This document shows positions 38,414-47,914 of a stretch of DNA of 64,000 bases, one piece after another. Position numbers and translations under genes: made by a program. The stretch's first letter is position 1. Each line of letters opens with the position of its first letter. The notes below the pieces were generated by a model. That model did no database searches, was not told where the DNA came from, and saw only the letters and a list, made by a program, of their open reading frames with translations. This DNA is from Ureibacillus sinduriensis BLB-1 = JCM 15800 (GTDB taxonomy: Bacteria; Bacillota; Bacilli; Bacillales_A; Planococcaceae): NCBI RefSeq assembly GCF_000772955.1, contig NZ_JPVO01000051.1:62001-126000 (forward strand), given 5' to 3'.

Positions 38414-39541
38414 ATGGAAAAGAAAAATCTACAATTGGCAATCGCCTTAAGACACGAATTACATACACATCCAGAACTATCCTATGAAGAAGTTTGGACG
38501 AGACAACGGCTGATTAACTTCCTGAAAGAACATACAAACAATCTTGAAATAATAGATGAAGGAAAAAAATATTTTTACGCAGCTTACCGAGCTGGAGCAG
38601 GGAAAAAAGGTATTGCTTTTCGCGCGGATTTTGATGCGCTTCCTATCCCGGAGACAATCAGCCTTCCTTGGGGATCAACTATTTCCGGCATTGCACATAA
38701 ATGTGGGCATGATGGCCATTCCTCCTCATTAGCAGGTTTTGCTCTGGAGGTGGACCAAAAGGGGGCGGATCATAATATCTTCTTCCTCTTCCAACACGCG
38801 GAAGAAACTGCACAGGGCGCAATTGAGGCAAAAGAGATTCTTTATAAGGAAAAGATCGACGAAATATACGGATTCCATAATATGCCCGGTATTCCGATGA
38901 AAACAGTCAGTGTCATTGATGGTACTGCCCACTTTGCATCTCGTGGTATGTCCATTGAAATGGTCGGCTACCCTTCCCATGCAAGTGAGCCGGAAAAAGG
39001 TGTCAACCCTTCATATGCAATAGCAAAAGTTATTGACGCCATACCTTCATTCACTTCCCCAGAGACGAATGATGGCCTCGTCCTTTGCACAGTAATCCAA
39101 ATCGATGTTGGCTCTGAAAACTATGGCATCGCTGCCCATAAGGGTGCTTTGAAAATGACTATTCGGGCAGAAAGAGAAGCGGAACTAGATCAATTGCAAA
39201 AAAATCTTGAAAACTTAAGCATGCAGCTCGGTAAACAATACGGCATCCACGTAAGCTTCAAGTACAACGATATATTCCCGGAGACAGTTAACACAAAAGA
39301 ATGTTCAGATGTCGTGAGAGAGGTTTGCCGCGAAAAAGGTTTGGCATGGCAGGAACTCCCTACGCCTTATCGAGCCTCCGAAGATTTTGGAGAGTATTTA
39401 AAACAAGTAAAGGGCTCTTATTTCTATGTTGGCAGTGGAGAAAATCATCCTGGAATTCATACACTCGAATACGATTTCCCGGACGATATAATTGAAACTG
39501 TTGTTGAAGTATATAAGGGGATTGCTGGTATGAAACATTAG
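38414..39541 (+). CDS. M20 family metallo-amidohydrolase (N-acyl-amino-acid/hippurate hydrolase-like)
   Basis: 375 residues, the usual M20D length. Metal ligands are visible in AFRADFDALP, HKCGHDGHSS, QHAEETAQGA (catalytic Glu-Glu) and FHNMPGIP, plus the terminal His of GENHPGIHTLEYD. These enzymes cleave acyl groups from amino acids. Substrate cannot be told from sequence. Start ATG 38414 with AAGGAGAGAATTTAA upstream; no operon partner. Confidence 0.9.
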   Translation: MEKKNLQLAIALRHELHTHPELSYEEVWTRQRLINFLKEHTNNLEIIDEGKKYFYAAYRAGAGKKGIAFRADFDALPIPETISLPWGSTISGIAHKCGHDGHSSSLAGFALEVDQKGADHNIFFLFQHAEETAQGAIEAKEILYKEKIDEIYGFHNMPGIPMKTVSVIDGTAHFASRGMSIEMVGYPSHASEPEKGVNPSYAIAKVIDAIPSFTSPETNDGLVLCTVIQIDVGSENYGIAAHKGALKMTIRAEREAELDQLQKNLENLSMQLGKQYGIHVSFKYNDIFPETVNTKECSDVVREVCREKGLAWQELPTPYRASEDFGEYLKQVKGSYFYVGSGENHPGIHTLEYDFPDDIIETVVEVYKGIAGMKH

Positions 39542-39547
39542 GGCAAA

Positions 39548-39594
39548 AAAAGATTCGTTTCTAAGGAAGACTTTCCTTTGAAACGAATCTTTTA
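39548..39594. terminator. Bidirectional terminator between the amidohydrolase and chrA
   Basis: AAAGATTCGTTTC / GAAACGAATCTTT (39549-39561 with 39580-39592) with an inner AAGGAA / TTCCTT extension of the stem; A and T runs on both sides. Confidence 0.88.
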
Positions 39595-40764
39595 TAAAAG
39601 CGATAAAATTACTCCTCCGACCACACCTAAAATGACAACAATCCAAGGGGCAACCCTCCAGTACGCTAGCATACTAAATAGAACAACGGCAAATACAAAG
39701 TCAACCGGTTTTACAACGGCGGAAGTAAAAATGGGATCATAAAGAGCTGAAATCAAAATTCCTACCACAGCTGCATTCATTCCCATGAAGGCCCCTTTCA
39801 TTTTTCCATTTTTACGTAAAGCGTTCCAAAATGGCAACGTTCCAAATACAAGTAAAAATGCAGGTAAAAAAATGGCAACTGTTGCTAGAAGACCTCCTAG
39901 CCATCCATCCATAATGGTTCCAATATACGCAGCAAAGGTAAACATTGGACCCGGTACTGCTTGTGTTGCTCCGTATCCTGCCAAAAAGGACTCTTCACTA
40001 ATCAACCCTGTCGTTACAAACTCGCGCTCGAGTAACGGCAACACGACATGTCCGCCCCCAAATACGAGAGATCCTGCACGATAAAAACTATCGAACATCG
40101 CTACTAAACGAGAAGATGTAATTTCCCTTAGCACCGGAAGAACAATTAATAGTCCAAAAAATAGCGTGATGCAGAAGACACCAACCTTCTTCGTAATGGG
40201 AAAGGAAAGACCAGAAGTTTCTTCCTCATTGTTTTGCTTAAAAAGGAAGTATCCCACTACACCCGCCAATAAGATGATCCCTACTTGAGCAAAAGTGGTT
40301 TTCCATAAAAGGACGACGGCTATTGCCAAGATAGCAAGCGCTTTTCGAGATAAATCCGGCGTTAAATTCTTTGCCATTCCTAAAATGGCGTGTGCTACTA
40401 CCGCAACAGCCACAATTTTTAGTCCATGAATCCAACCGGCATCGGCAACGTCCAAACCTTGAACTAGCAATGCGAATATGATCAATGCGATAACAGAAGG
40501 CATGGTAAAACCCAGGAACGAGATAATGCCACCTAGAATACCGCCTCTCATTACACCAATACCTATTCCTACTTGACTACTGGCAGGGCCAGGTAAGAAC
40601 TGACATAAAGCAACCAGGTCGGCATAGGTTTTCTCGTCCAGCCACTTTTTCCGGAGAATATATTCTTCATGAAAGTAGCCTAAATGTGCTGTTGGTCCAC
40701 CAAAAGATGTAAGGCCTAAGCGGGTTGATACTTTCAGGATTTCAATCAAAGATTTTAAACTCAT
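39592..40764 (-). CDS. chrA: Chromate transporter ChrA (two-domain)
   Basis: 390 residues, long-chain CHR family with two homologous halves. Each half opens with a TxFGG(P/H) motif: LTSFGGPTAHLGYF in the first, LVFGGGHVVLPLL in the second. Each is followed by the FLPGPASSQVG / QAVPGPMFTF motif. About ten spans. It exports chromate in studied homologues. It stands alone, with no ChrR-type reductase beside it. Confidence 0.9.
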   Translation of the reverse strand: MSLKSLIEILKVSTRLGLTSFGGPTAHLGYFHEEYILRKKWLDEKTYADLVALCQFLPGPASSQVGIGIGVMRGGILGGIISFLGFTMPSVIALIIFALLVQGLDVADAGWIHGLKIVAVAVVAHAILGMAKNLTPDLSRKALAILAIAVVLLWKTTFAQVGIILLAGVVGYFLFKQNNEEETSGLSFPITKKVGVFCITLFFGLLIVLPVLREITSSRLVAMFDSFYRAGSLVFGGGHVVLPLLEREFVTTGLISEESFLAGYGATQAVPGPMFTFAAYIGTIMDGWLGGLLATVAIFLPAFLLVFGTLPFWNALRKNGKMKGAFMGMNAAVVGILISALYDPIFTSAVVKPVDFVFAVVLFSMLAYWRVAPWIVVILGVVGGVILSLL

Positions 40765-40887
40765 TTATTAATATTCCTTTTTCCCTTTTTCCTAACATCT
40801 TATCAAAGGAGGGATAAGCATACAGCTCACAGAAGATTTCTTTACAAAACTTTAAATTATACAAAGATAATAATTCGAGGTTGATTG

Positions 40888-40925
40888 ATATAAAAAAAGA
40901 GAAATCATGAGCAATGACTTCTCTT
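40888..40925 (-). terminator. Terminator after tatA
   Basis: Minus strand GAGAAGTCA / TGATTTCTC (40916-40924 with 40900-40908), one mismatch, followed by TTTTTTT. Confidence 0.8.
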
Positions 40926-40938
40926 CCTAATTAAAAAT

Positions 40939-41145
40939 CTACACTTTTTTAACTTTCTCTACGTCGGTTCCTTCTTCGATTTTCAGCTCATCTGTTGCAT
41001 CATCCATTACACCTTTGGTCGAGGTTTTAAATTCTCTTAACGTATCCCCCACCGCTCGGCCGAGTTGCGGGAGTTTTGAAGGTCCAAAAATAATCAATGC
41101 CAACACTAGAATAATGATCAACCCAGGTACACCAATACTTGCCAT
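40939..41145 (-). CDS. tatA: Sec-independent translocase subunit TatA
   Basis: 68 residues: one hydrophobic span (about 8-20) joined by the [21 protein letters not shown] hinge and amphipathic helix that defines TatA/E, then a charged tail. It forms the pore for folded proteins bearing twin-arginine signals. It follows tatC by 41 nt, and the pair forms a minimal TatA-TatC system. Confidence 0.93.
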   Translation of the reverse strand: MASIGVPGLIIILVLALIIFGPSKLPQLGRAVGDTLREFKTSTKGVMDDATDELKIEEGTDVEKVKKV

Positions 41146-41186
41146 GAAAAATAGCCTCCTTTAATTCTCTCAATAAAGAAAAGATG

Positions 41187-41945
41187 CTAAACTACTTCCC
41201 CTCCACTACTATCGGGGGCAAGCTGTTCTCTTCTCCTTTTTTCACCCCAGCTGGATACGCTGATACTGATTTCAAATAGCAATAATAGCGGCACAATGAT
41301 GACAAAATCAGAAATAAAATCAGGTGGAGAAATTGACACCCCTACAACAATCAAAATAAAATAGGCAACTTTACGCATCTTACGTAATCGATCTGGTGTG
41401 ACAACCCCGATGCTTGTTAAAAATAGAATAACTACCGGCAGCTCAAAAACAAGCCCCACAGGAATCGTCAAGTTAAAAAGCAATGAGAAATATTGCTGAA
41501 TTCCGTAGGTTTCGACAGCACCAATTGAGATATTCACATTCGATAAAAAATTAAGCATTAAAGGGAATAGAATAAAATAGCTGAAGCTTATGCCTAATAA
41601 AAACAAGAAAAATGATATAGGAATGTAAAATATGGTCCCTTTTGCTTCCCTCTCATTAAGTCCCGGTTTCACAAATAACCAGATCTGCCAAAGAGCGATG
41701 GGCAATGTAATCAAAATTGCCAAAATTAGTGCACATTTCACATAAATCATCAACCCATCTGTATAACCGAATAGATTCCAGTCAACCCCTTGGGCTGAGG
41801 GTTGATCCTTAATAAGATTCAATGTTTTTGGTGCAAACCAAAATCCAATTAGGAGCGACACAACTAAAGTTACAGCTACAATAATTACTCTTTTCCTTAA
41901 TTCCTCCAAATGTTCAACGAGCGTTAATTCATTCTCATGATTCAC
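41187..41945 (-). CDS. tatC: Sec-independent translocase subunit TatC
   Basis: 252 residues from a GTG start at 41945 (NHENELTLVEHLEELRKR follows) with AGGGTGA 6 nt upstream; the GTG at 41954 lies at the end of that site. Six hydrophobic spans. The conserved N-terminal HLEELRKRVI and the segment WLFVKPGLNEREA are TatC signatures. It recognises twin-arginine signal peptides. Which substrates exist here is not visible. Confidence 0.93.
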   Translation of the reverse strand: MNHENELTLVEHLEELRKRVIIVAVTLVVSLLIGFWFAPKTLNLIKDQPSAQGVDWNLFGYTDGLMIYVKCALILAILITLPIALWQIWLFVKPGLNEREAKGTIFYIPISFFLFLLGISFSYFILFPLMLNFLSNVNISIGAVETYGIQQYFSLLFNLTIPVGLVFELPVVILFLTSIGVVTPDRLRKMRKVAYFILIVVGVSISPPDFISDFVIIVPLLLLFEISISVSSWGEKRRREQLAPDSSGGEVV

Positions 41946-42143
41946 ATTTATCACCCTAGTTTCTAATAAGCCCTTTTATATTTTCTATATTGTTTGCAGA
42001 AATTCAAAAGTTATTCCCAAATAAATTGTTATAATATATATATAATTTCGAGCGATTTCGTCAAAATATTTAATAAAGATTTGACCGAACTACGGAATCA
42101 TAGTAATATTTCTCTCATAATTCAAAAAGAATAGGTGTTAATT

Positions 42144-43529
42144 TTGTCGAATTTATTTAGAAAAAAACAAGTTGGCGATTTACTAAAAGGGAAAGGGAGC
42201 GTTCAACTTAAACAAACGTTAGGGGCATTTGATTTAATCATGCTCGGCGTAGGGGCGATTGTTGGCACCGGGATTTTCATTCTGCCGGGAACAGTTGCTG
42301 CAACACATTCCGGGCCCGCGATTGTCTTTTCTTTCATCATCGCTGCAATTGTCTGTGCTCTAGCAGGTATGTGTTATTCTGAGTTCTCCACTGCCATCCC
42401 CGTTACCGGTAGTGCATATACATACGGCTATATCGTATTCGGCGAATTCATTGCATGGCTTGTTGGTTGGGCACTCGTATTGGAATATGGTTTGGCTGCC
42501 GCTTCAGTTGCGACTGGTTGGTCATCTTATTTAATCTCATTATTAGAGGGACTTAATATTACGATTCCTCAAAGTTTGTCTGGACCATTCAATCCTGCAA
42601 ACGGGACCTATATTAACTTACCTGCTGTCTTGATCGTGTTGGCTATATCATATTTACTCTCACGCGGCATGCAGGAGTCCGCAAAAATTAATAAGATTAT
42701 GGTTTTTGTTAAAGTTGGAGTCATTCTTCTCTTTATCGTCGTGGGTGTATTTTATGTGAAGCCTGATAATTGGCAGCCATTCATGCCATTTGGTTTTGAT
42801 GGCGTATTGGCTGGCGCCGCTTTGGTATTCTTTGCTTTTCTTGGATTTGATGCGGTCTCTTCCGCAGCTGAGGAAGTGAAAAATCCCAAGAGAAACCTGC
42901 CAATTGGCATTATCGGCTCACTACTTTTCTGTTCGTTACTTTATATCACAATTTCACTTGTTATGACTGGCATTGCTCCTTATACCGATTTGAATGTTGG
43001 TAATCCAGTGAGCTATGTCATCCAGCTAGTAGGCCAAGATTGGATCGCAGGAGTCATTTCATTAGGAGCAGTGACAGGGATGATGACTGTCATTCTTGTC
43101 ATGTTATATGGAGGTTCCCGACTTATTTTTGCTATCGCGCGCGATGGACTACTTCCAAAGGTTTTATTCAAAGTTAATGCTAAAAACCAAACTCCAGTTA
43201 TAAATACCTGGATTTTCGGAATCATTGTAGCCATTTGTGCCGGTGTGATTCCCCTAAGTAAGCTTGCCGAATTGGTTAATATGGGGACATTACTTGCCTT
43301 CATGATTGTTTCCATCGGCGTGATTTTCCTTAGAAGACACAAAGAAATCCCCTCTGGCGGATTTAAAGTGCCGTTATTCCCGGTGCTGCCAATTATGTCG
43401 TTTTTCGCTTGTTTATTTTTGATTACACAATTATCAATTCAAACGTGGATTGCTTGTGGTATTTGGATTTGTGTCGGAATAATTTTCTACTTAAGCTACG
43501 GACGAAAACATAGTCATTTAAATCGTTAA
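42144..43529 (+). CDS. APC family amino acid permease (YfnA/cationic type)
   Basis: 461 residues from a TTG at 42144 (SNLFRKKQVGDLLKGKG follows), which has AGGTG 6 nt upstream. Twelve hydrophobic spans. The first carries the helix-1 signature VGAIVGTGIFILPG, and FLGFDAVSSAAEEVKNPKR in the middle is typical of the CAT/YfnA subgroup. Substrate unknown. It is monocistronic and convergent with the TetR gene. Confidence 0.88.
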   Translation: MSNLFRKKQVGDLLKGKGSVQLKQTLGAFDLIMLGVGAIVGTGIFILPGTVAATHSGPAIVFSFIIAAIVCALAGMCYSEFSTAIPVTGSAYTYGYIVFGEFIAWLVGWALVLEYGLAAASVATGWSSYLISLLEGLNITIPQSLSGPFNPANGTYINLPAVLIVLAISYLLSRGMQESAKINKIMVFVKVGVILLFIVVGVFYVKPDNWQPFMPFGFDGVLAGAALVFFAFLGFDAVSSAAEEVKNPKRNLPIGIIGSLLFCSLLYITISLVMTGIAPYTDLNVGNPVSYVIQLVGQDWIAGVISLGAVTGMMTVILVMLYGGSRLIFAIARDGLLPKVLFKVNAKNQTPVINTWIFGIIVAICAGVIPLSKLAELVNMGTLLAFMIVSIGVIFLRRHKEIPSGGFKVPLFPVLPIMSFFACLFLITQLSIQTWIACGIWICVGIIFYLSYGRKHSHLNR

Positions 43530-43572
43530 AAAAAGTGAGTGCCATTTTTAAAATGGACTCACTTTTTTTATT
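43530..43572. terminator. Bidirectional terminator between permease and tetR genes
   Basis: AAAGTGAGT-CCATTTT / AAAATGG-CTCACTTT (43532-43548 and 43550-43566) with two mismatched or bulged positions, A run before and T run after. Confidence 0.85.
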
Positions 43573-44404
43573 TTTCTTTGTGCAAATATTTTTTATAAAG
43601 ATAAGCACACCACTTGCATTGTTCGTTTTCTTTAATATTTTTTAGCAAGCCTTCTATAAGAACGCTACTTAACTTTGGCTCATGTAAATGTTCTTTTAAT
43701 AATTGTAAAGATTCTCCAACAAGTTCATCATCTTGGATCTCCTGTTGTATAGTAGTTATTAATTCACTCAATTGTTCTTTCGAATATGTCGGAGTTTGGT
43801 TGATATGCGACAAATAATCCGGCGTAACAAATTGAATCGTTGCCTGTTCAGCAATGAGCGTCACTTTTTCAACAATCGATCTGCATAACAGATTTAAATC
43901 AACTTTATAGTTGCCAATCAGCAATAATTCCGAGTAACTTTTGATTAAACCGTTAATGGTAAAGACTATGTCGAGATACATATTAGGATTGGCTTGATCA
44001 AACTGTCTTTTCACTATGGAAAAGATAATGCTATTGAACATATTCATGTAATTCTGCATTCTTTGAAAGAGATCTTTATTAAAGGTCAGTACTTGTTCTG
44101 TCAAAAAGAATTTAGCATAATTCGATTGTTGTTGCAGTTCGCCCAACGAAGTATAGATAAAGTTATACAACAGCTCATCTTTTGGTTGGTCATCACTGAC
44201 CACCTGTTCAAGTTCCTTGAGAATACCAGTCATAAACTGGTCAATCAAACTATGAATAAGTTCTTCTTTCGATTTGAAATATAAATAAAAGGCTCCTTTT
44301 GATATCCCACACCGCTCTGTTATTTGTTGCACCGATGTCGATTCAAACCCATTCTCAGCAAACAATTCTAATGACTTTTCCATAATGAGTTGCCTCTTAA
44401 CCAT
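43568..44404 (-). CDS. TetR family transcriptional regulator of the RND exporter
   Basis: 278 residues. The N-terminal DNA-binding domain has the TetR helix-turn-helix STSVQQITERCGISKGAFYLYFKSKEEL. The ligand domain (about 60-278) is longer than average for TetR and ends in a CxxC (EQCKWCAYLYKKY), which could bind metal or form a disulfide. It is divergent from the exporter and probably represses it through the palindrome at 44436-44449. Confidence 0.9.
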   Translation of the reverse strand: MVKRQLIMEKSLELFAENGFESTSVQQITERCGISKGAFYLYFKSKEELIHSLIDQFMTGILKELEQVVSDDQPKDELLYNFIYTSLGELQQQSNYAKFFLTEQVLTFNKDLFQRMQNYMNMFNSIIFSIVKRQFDQANPNMYLDIVFTINGLIKSYSELLLIGNYKVDLNLLCRSIVEKVTLIAEQATIQFVTPDYLSHINQTPTYSKEQLSELITTIQQEIQDDELVGESLQLLKEHLHEPKLSSVLIEGLLKNIKENEQCKWCAYLYKKYLHKEK

Positions 44405-44427
44405 TTAAAACACCCCTACTCTTTCAT

Positions 44428-44456
44428 TTGACAACTGACCAATTAGTCATTAGTAT
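44428..44456 (+). promoter_or_regulatory. Sigma-A promoter of the RND exporter
   Basis: Perfect -35 TTGACA (44428-44433), 17-nt spacer, -10 TAGTAT (44451-44456). It precedes the GTG start at 44503. Confidence 0.75.
44436..44449. promoter_or_regulatory. TetR operator in the exporter promoter spacer
   Basis: TGACCAATTAGTCA is a 14-bp palindrome with one mismatched pair. It fills the spacer between -35 and -10 of the exporter promoter and lies 32 nt from the divergent regulator start codon. This is the classic layout for autoregulation and repression; binding itself is inferred. Confidence 0.75.
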
Positions 44457-44502
44457 AAATAAATGTAAAATAAGAGTCAAATTTTTAAGGGCAGGTGTAA
44501 AA

Positions 44503-47500
44503 GTGAAAGGTCTAGTAAATTTTGTACTGAAGAATAAACTAGCTGTATGGTTACTAACAATAATCATTACTGTATCAGGGATTTATTCTGCTTCAAGAAT
44601 GAAAATGGAATCCATCCCCGACATTTCAATTCCTTATCTTATTGTTATGGGCGTTTATCCAGGTGCCACTCCAGAACAGGTTATGGACGAATTATCCATA
44701 CCGATGGAAAAAGCAGTTGAGGGGTTAGAAGATGTTAAAGCGGTTTACTCGAGTTCATCATCAAACGTCTCTCAAATTCAGGTGGAGTATGATTATGGCG
44801 TTGATATGGATGAGAAAAAGCGTCAACTAGAATCCGCGCTTGATGGCGTAACTTTACCCGAAGAAGTAGAAACACCTACAATTATGGCAATCAGCATGAA
44901 TATGATGCCGGTTGTTGCACTATCAGTTAGTAGTACGAAAGAAGATATTGTTGATCTAACGTCAACAGTTGAGGATATTTTACTTCCTAAAATTGAAAAA
45001 ATCGACGGTGTTGCTTCTGCTACGATTACAGGGCAACACATTGAAGAAGTAGAGTTTACATTTAATGATGAAAAAATGGCTTCACTTGGACTTACAGAAG
45101 ATACAGTGAAGCAAATGGTTCAAGCTAGTGATATGGCCTTATCACTGGGTCTTTACGAGTTTGTTGAAGGGGAAGAAGCAATCTCTGTTGATGGGGATAT
45201 TCAAACAGTAGATCAGTTGAAAGAAGTGCTTATCCCTGTAACACCAACAGCTGAAAACCCATCACCGTTTGTTAAACTTGGTGATCTTGCGACGATCGAA
45301 ACGGTCGGTAAAGTTCAATCCGTTTCACGTACCAACGGAAAGGATGCAATTGCCATCCAGATTGTCAAAGGGCAAGAGGCCAACACTGTAACTGTCGTAA
45401 ATGCAGTGAAGGACTTGATCGATGAAGAAGAAGCAAATATTAATGGCTTAGTTGTTGATATATCGCTAGACCAAGGCAAACCAATCGAAGATTCTGTTTT
45501 CTCCATGGTAGAAAAAGCAGTATTTGGTGGTTTAATTGCTGTATTAATTATCTTGTTATTCTTACGAGACTTTAAATCTACTATTATTTCGATAATTTCT
45601 ATTCCGGTTTCCATTTTTATGGCTCTATTGTTATTGAACTGGCTAGATATTACTTTAAACATCATGACCTTAGGTGCGATCACAGTTGCGATTGGCCGTG
45701 TTATCGATGATTCCATCGTAGTGGTTGAAAACATTTACCGACGTATGCACTTAAAAGAAGAAAAACTTCGCGGCCGTGCGTTAATTCGTGAAGCCACAAT
45801 TGAAATGTTTAAACCCATCCTTTCTTCCACATTAGTAACGGTTGCAGTATTTGCACCACTTCTATTTGTTGGCGGAATGGTTGGCGAGCTATTCATGCCG
45901 TTTGCTTTAACTATGGCCTTTGCATTAGGTGCATCCTTGCTTGTTGCGATCACAATCGTACCAGCACTTTCTCACTTCTTGTTCCGTAAAAAGCTTTATG
46001 GCGAGAAATCCGGGAAAGCCCATAAAGAAGTGGGTAAACTTGCATTATGGTATAAAGGTGTTCTAGAAAAATCACTTAATCATAAATGGATTACTTCAAT
46101 TATTGCAATTGTCATCCTAGTTGGTTCACTCGCACTGACTCCATTGATCGGATTCAGTTTCATGGGTTCTGCAGAAGAGAAAGTTATGTATTTAACTTAC
46201 ACGCCTAAAGCCGGCGAATTAGCAGAAGATACTGAAGCAAATATTGAAGAAGTAGAACAAGAGTTAATGAAACGCAAAGATATCGATGTCCTTCAATTAT
46301 CGATCACAGATTCATCTAACACTGATCCATCAGCAATGATGATGGGTGGCGGAGGCGGTGCGTTAATGTACCTAATCTTTGACCCAGATATGAAGAACTT
46401 CCCAGAAGTAAGAGAAGAAATTGAAGAATATGTATTTAACATCGGTCAATCCGGCGAATGGAAATCACAAAACTTCACTTCGATGTCAATGTCATCAAAT
46501 GAAGTAAGCTACACACTATACAGTGAAGATTTAGATGATTTAATGACAGCTGTAGACCAAGTAGAAGGAGCTCTAGGTGATGTTGAAGGCCTGGAAGATA
46601 TTACATCGGATGCAGAAGATCCATATGTTGAGAATGTCTTCACAGTATCCCAAGAACACGTCCTTCAATATGGCCTAACAACCGCCCAAATAGTAGGAGC
46701 TCTTTCAAGTACGGGATCTGATGAAGTATTAACAACTGTTCAAAATGATGGAAATGAAATCGAAGTGATCATCCAGCGTGAAGCAAAAGCAGCACCGGAA
46801 ACTTTGGATGATTTGTTGAACACTCAAATTCCTACAGCCGTTGGCACGACGATGCCATTGTCTGAATTAGTTGAAGTAGAAAAAGGCACTACCTTGAATA
46901 CTCTATCTCGTTCTGCTGGCGAATATTATGCTACAGTTTCAGGAACAATCATTGGTGATGATATTTCTGCAGCAACTGGAGAAGCAGATGAAAAAATTCA
47001 AGATCTTGATTTACCAAAGGGTGTAACTAGCGGTGTTGCGGGTGTTGCGGCAGATATGGCTGAGACATTCACTCAATTAGGCGTTGCGATGATTGCAGCA
47101 ATCCTAATCGTTTACTTCATCCTTGTTGTTACATTCGGTGAAGGATTAGCGCCATTTGCTATTCTATTCTCATTACCGTTTACAGTAATCGGGGCGTTCA
47201 TCGGTTTATTCGTAACAAATCATACAATATCCGTCCAAGTTATGATGGGTCTTTTAATGTTGATTGGTATCGTTGTAACAAACGCCATTGTATTAGTTGA
47301 CCGTATTATCCACATGGAACGCGATGGTATGTCAATGCGTGAAGCGATTCTGGAAGCTGGTGCCACTCGTTTGCGCCCAATCTTGATGACAGCTATTGCA
47401 ACAATCGGTGCAATGATGCCAATGGCTCTCGGCATTGGAGGCGGCGGCGGTCTAATGTCCGCTGATCTAGCAATTACTGTAATAGGCGGTTTATTAAGTT

Positions 47501-47592
47501 CAACACTTTTAACTTTAGTAATTGTTCCGATCGTTTACGAACTACTTTCTAAAATGTTAAAGAAAAATCGTAAAGATATCGAAGAAGACTAA
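44503..47592 (+). CDS. swrC: RND superfamily exporter, SwrC/AcrB type
   Basis: 1029 residues from GTG 44503 (KGLVNFVLKNKLAVWLL follows) with AGGTG upstream; in-frame codons back to 44428 overlap the promoter. Two halves each have spans and a large extracytoplasmic loop. The TM4 region has AIGRVIDDSIVVVENIYRRM, with the proton-relay Asp pair reduced to DD in this helix. Firmicute SwrC (YerP) exports surfactin-type lipopeptides and bile-like compounds. A glycine-rich MMMGGGGGALMYL loop near residue 615 is notable. Confidence 0.92.
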   Translation: MKGLVNFVLKNKLAVWLLTIIITVSGIYSASRMKMESIPDISIPYLIVMGVYPGATPEQVMDELSIPMEKAVEGLEDVKAVYSSSSSNVSQIQVEYDYGVDMDEKKRQLESALDGVTLPEEVETPTIMAISMNMMPVVALSVSSTKEDIVDLTSTVEDILLPKIEKIDGVASATITGQHIEEVEFTFNDEKMASLGLTEDTVKQMVQASDMALSLGLYEFVEGEEAISVDGDIQTVDQLKEVLIPVTPTAENPSPFVKLGDLATIETVGKVQSVSRTNGKDAIAIQIVKGQEANTVTVVNAVKDLIDEEEANINGLVVDISLDQGKPIEDSVFSMVEKAVFGGLIAVLIILLFLRDFKSTIISIISIPVSIFMALLLLNWLDITLNIMTLGAITVAIGRVIDDSIVVVENIYRRMHLKEEKLRGRALIREATIEMFKPILSSTLVTVAVFAPLLFVGGMVGELFMPFALTMAFALGASLLVAITIVPALSHFLFRKKLYGEKSGKAHKEVGKLALWYKGVLEKSLNHKWITSIIAIVILVGSLALTPLIGFSFMGSAEEKVMYLTYTPKAGELAEDTEANIEEVEQELMKRKDIDVLQLSITDSSNTDPSAMMMGGGGGALMYLIFDPDMKNFPEVREEIEEYVFNIGQSGEWKSQNFTSMSMSSNEVSYTLYSEDLDDLMTAVDQVEGALGDVEGLEDITSDAEDPYVENVFTVSQEHVLQYGLTTAQIVGALSSTGSDEVLTTVQNDGNEIEVIIQREAKAAPETLDDLLNTQIPTAVGTTMPLSELVEVEKGTTLNTLSRSAGEYYATVSGTIIGDDISAATGEADEKIQDLDLPKGVTSGVAGVAADMAETFTQLGVAMIAAILIVYFILVVTFGEGLAPFAILFSLPFTVIGAFIGLFVTNHTISVQVMMGLLMLIGIVVTNAIVLVDRIIHMERDGMSMREAILEAGATRLRPILMTAIATIGAMMPMALGIGGGGGLMSADLAITVIGGLLSSTLLTLVIVPIVYELLSKMLKKNRKDIEED

Positions 47593-47596
47593 ACGA

Positions 47597-47755
47597 AATG
47601 CGAAAGGTGCTCGCCCAGCTCCGACAGCAACTGGAGAAATCGACCAAAGGACGCTCTTTGTCCTTGCAGGCGATTTCGAAGTTGCGCCAGGAGCTAGCAC
47701 CTGCAGCTGGACACAGAAATGCGGAAGGTGCTTGCTATGAGCACCTTCCTTTTTG
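47597..47755. repeat. Nested long hairpin repeat followed by a terminator
   Basis: Four nested pairs form a 96-nt stem-loop: GGTGCT/AGCACC (47606-47611, 47696-47701), AGCTCC/GGAGCT (47617-47622, 47690-47695), GAAATCG/CGATTTC (47636-47642, 47671-47677), and AAGGAC/GTCCTT (47647-47652, 47660-47665). The start motif GCGAAAGGTGCT recurs as GCGGAAGGTGCT at 47721. A related copy lies near 10,740-10,830. Such elements recur between genes in Planococcaceae as I recall; the mechanism is unknown. Confidence 0.65.
47723..47755 (+). terminator. Terminator after the RND exporter
   Basis: Perfect 10-bp stem GGAAGGTGCT / AGCACCTTCC (47723-47732 with 47740-47749), 7-nt loop, then TTTTT. It is the last unit of the repeat element. 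Confidence 0.88.
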
Positions 47756-47914
47756 CGTTGAATTCATATTCGGCTTAATTGAAATGATTAGACCAGCCAA
47801 GAAAATAATGAGGTTTTGCAATCCTTCGTTTCACATGAAACATTTTCTTAATATAGTATTCTGTTTTTTTGATTTACAAGATATATGTATAATATGATTA
47901 TAAGGGGTGATGGA

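Noticed and set aside
45315-47435. Several minus-strand open frames inside the RND exporter
   Set aside because: Shadows of a long, well-supported coding region with composition typical of antisense frames.
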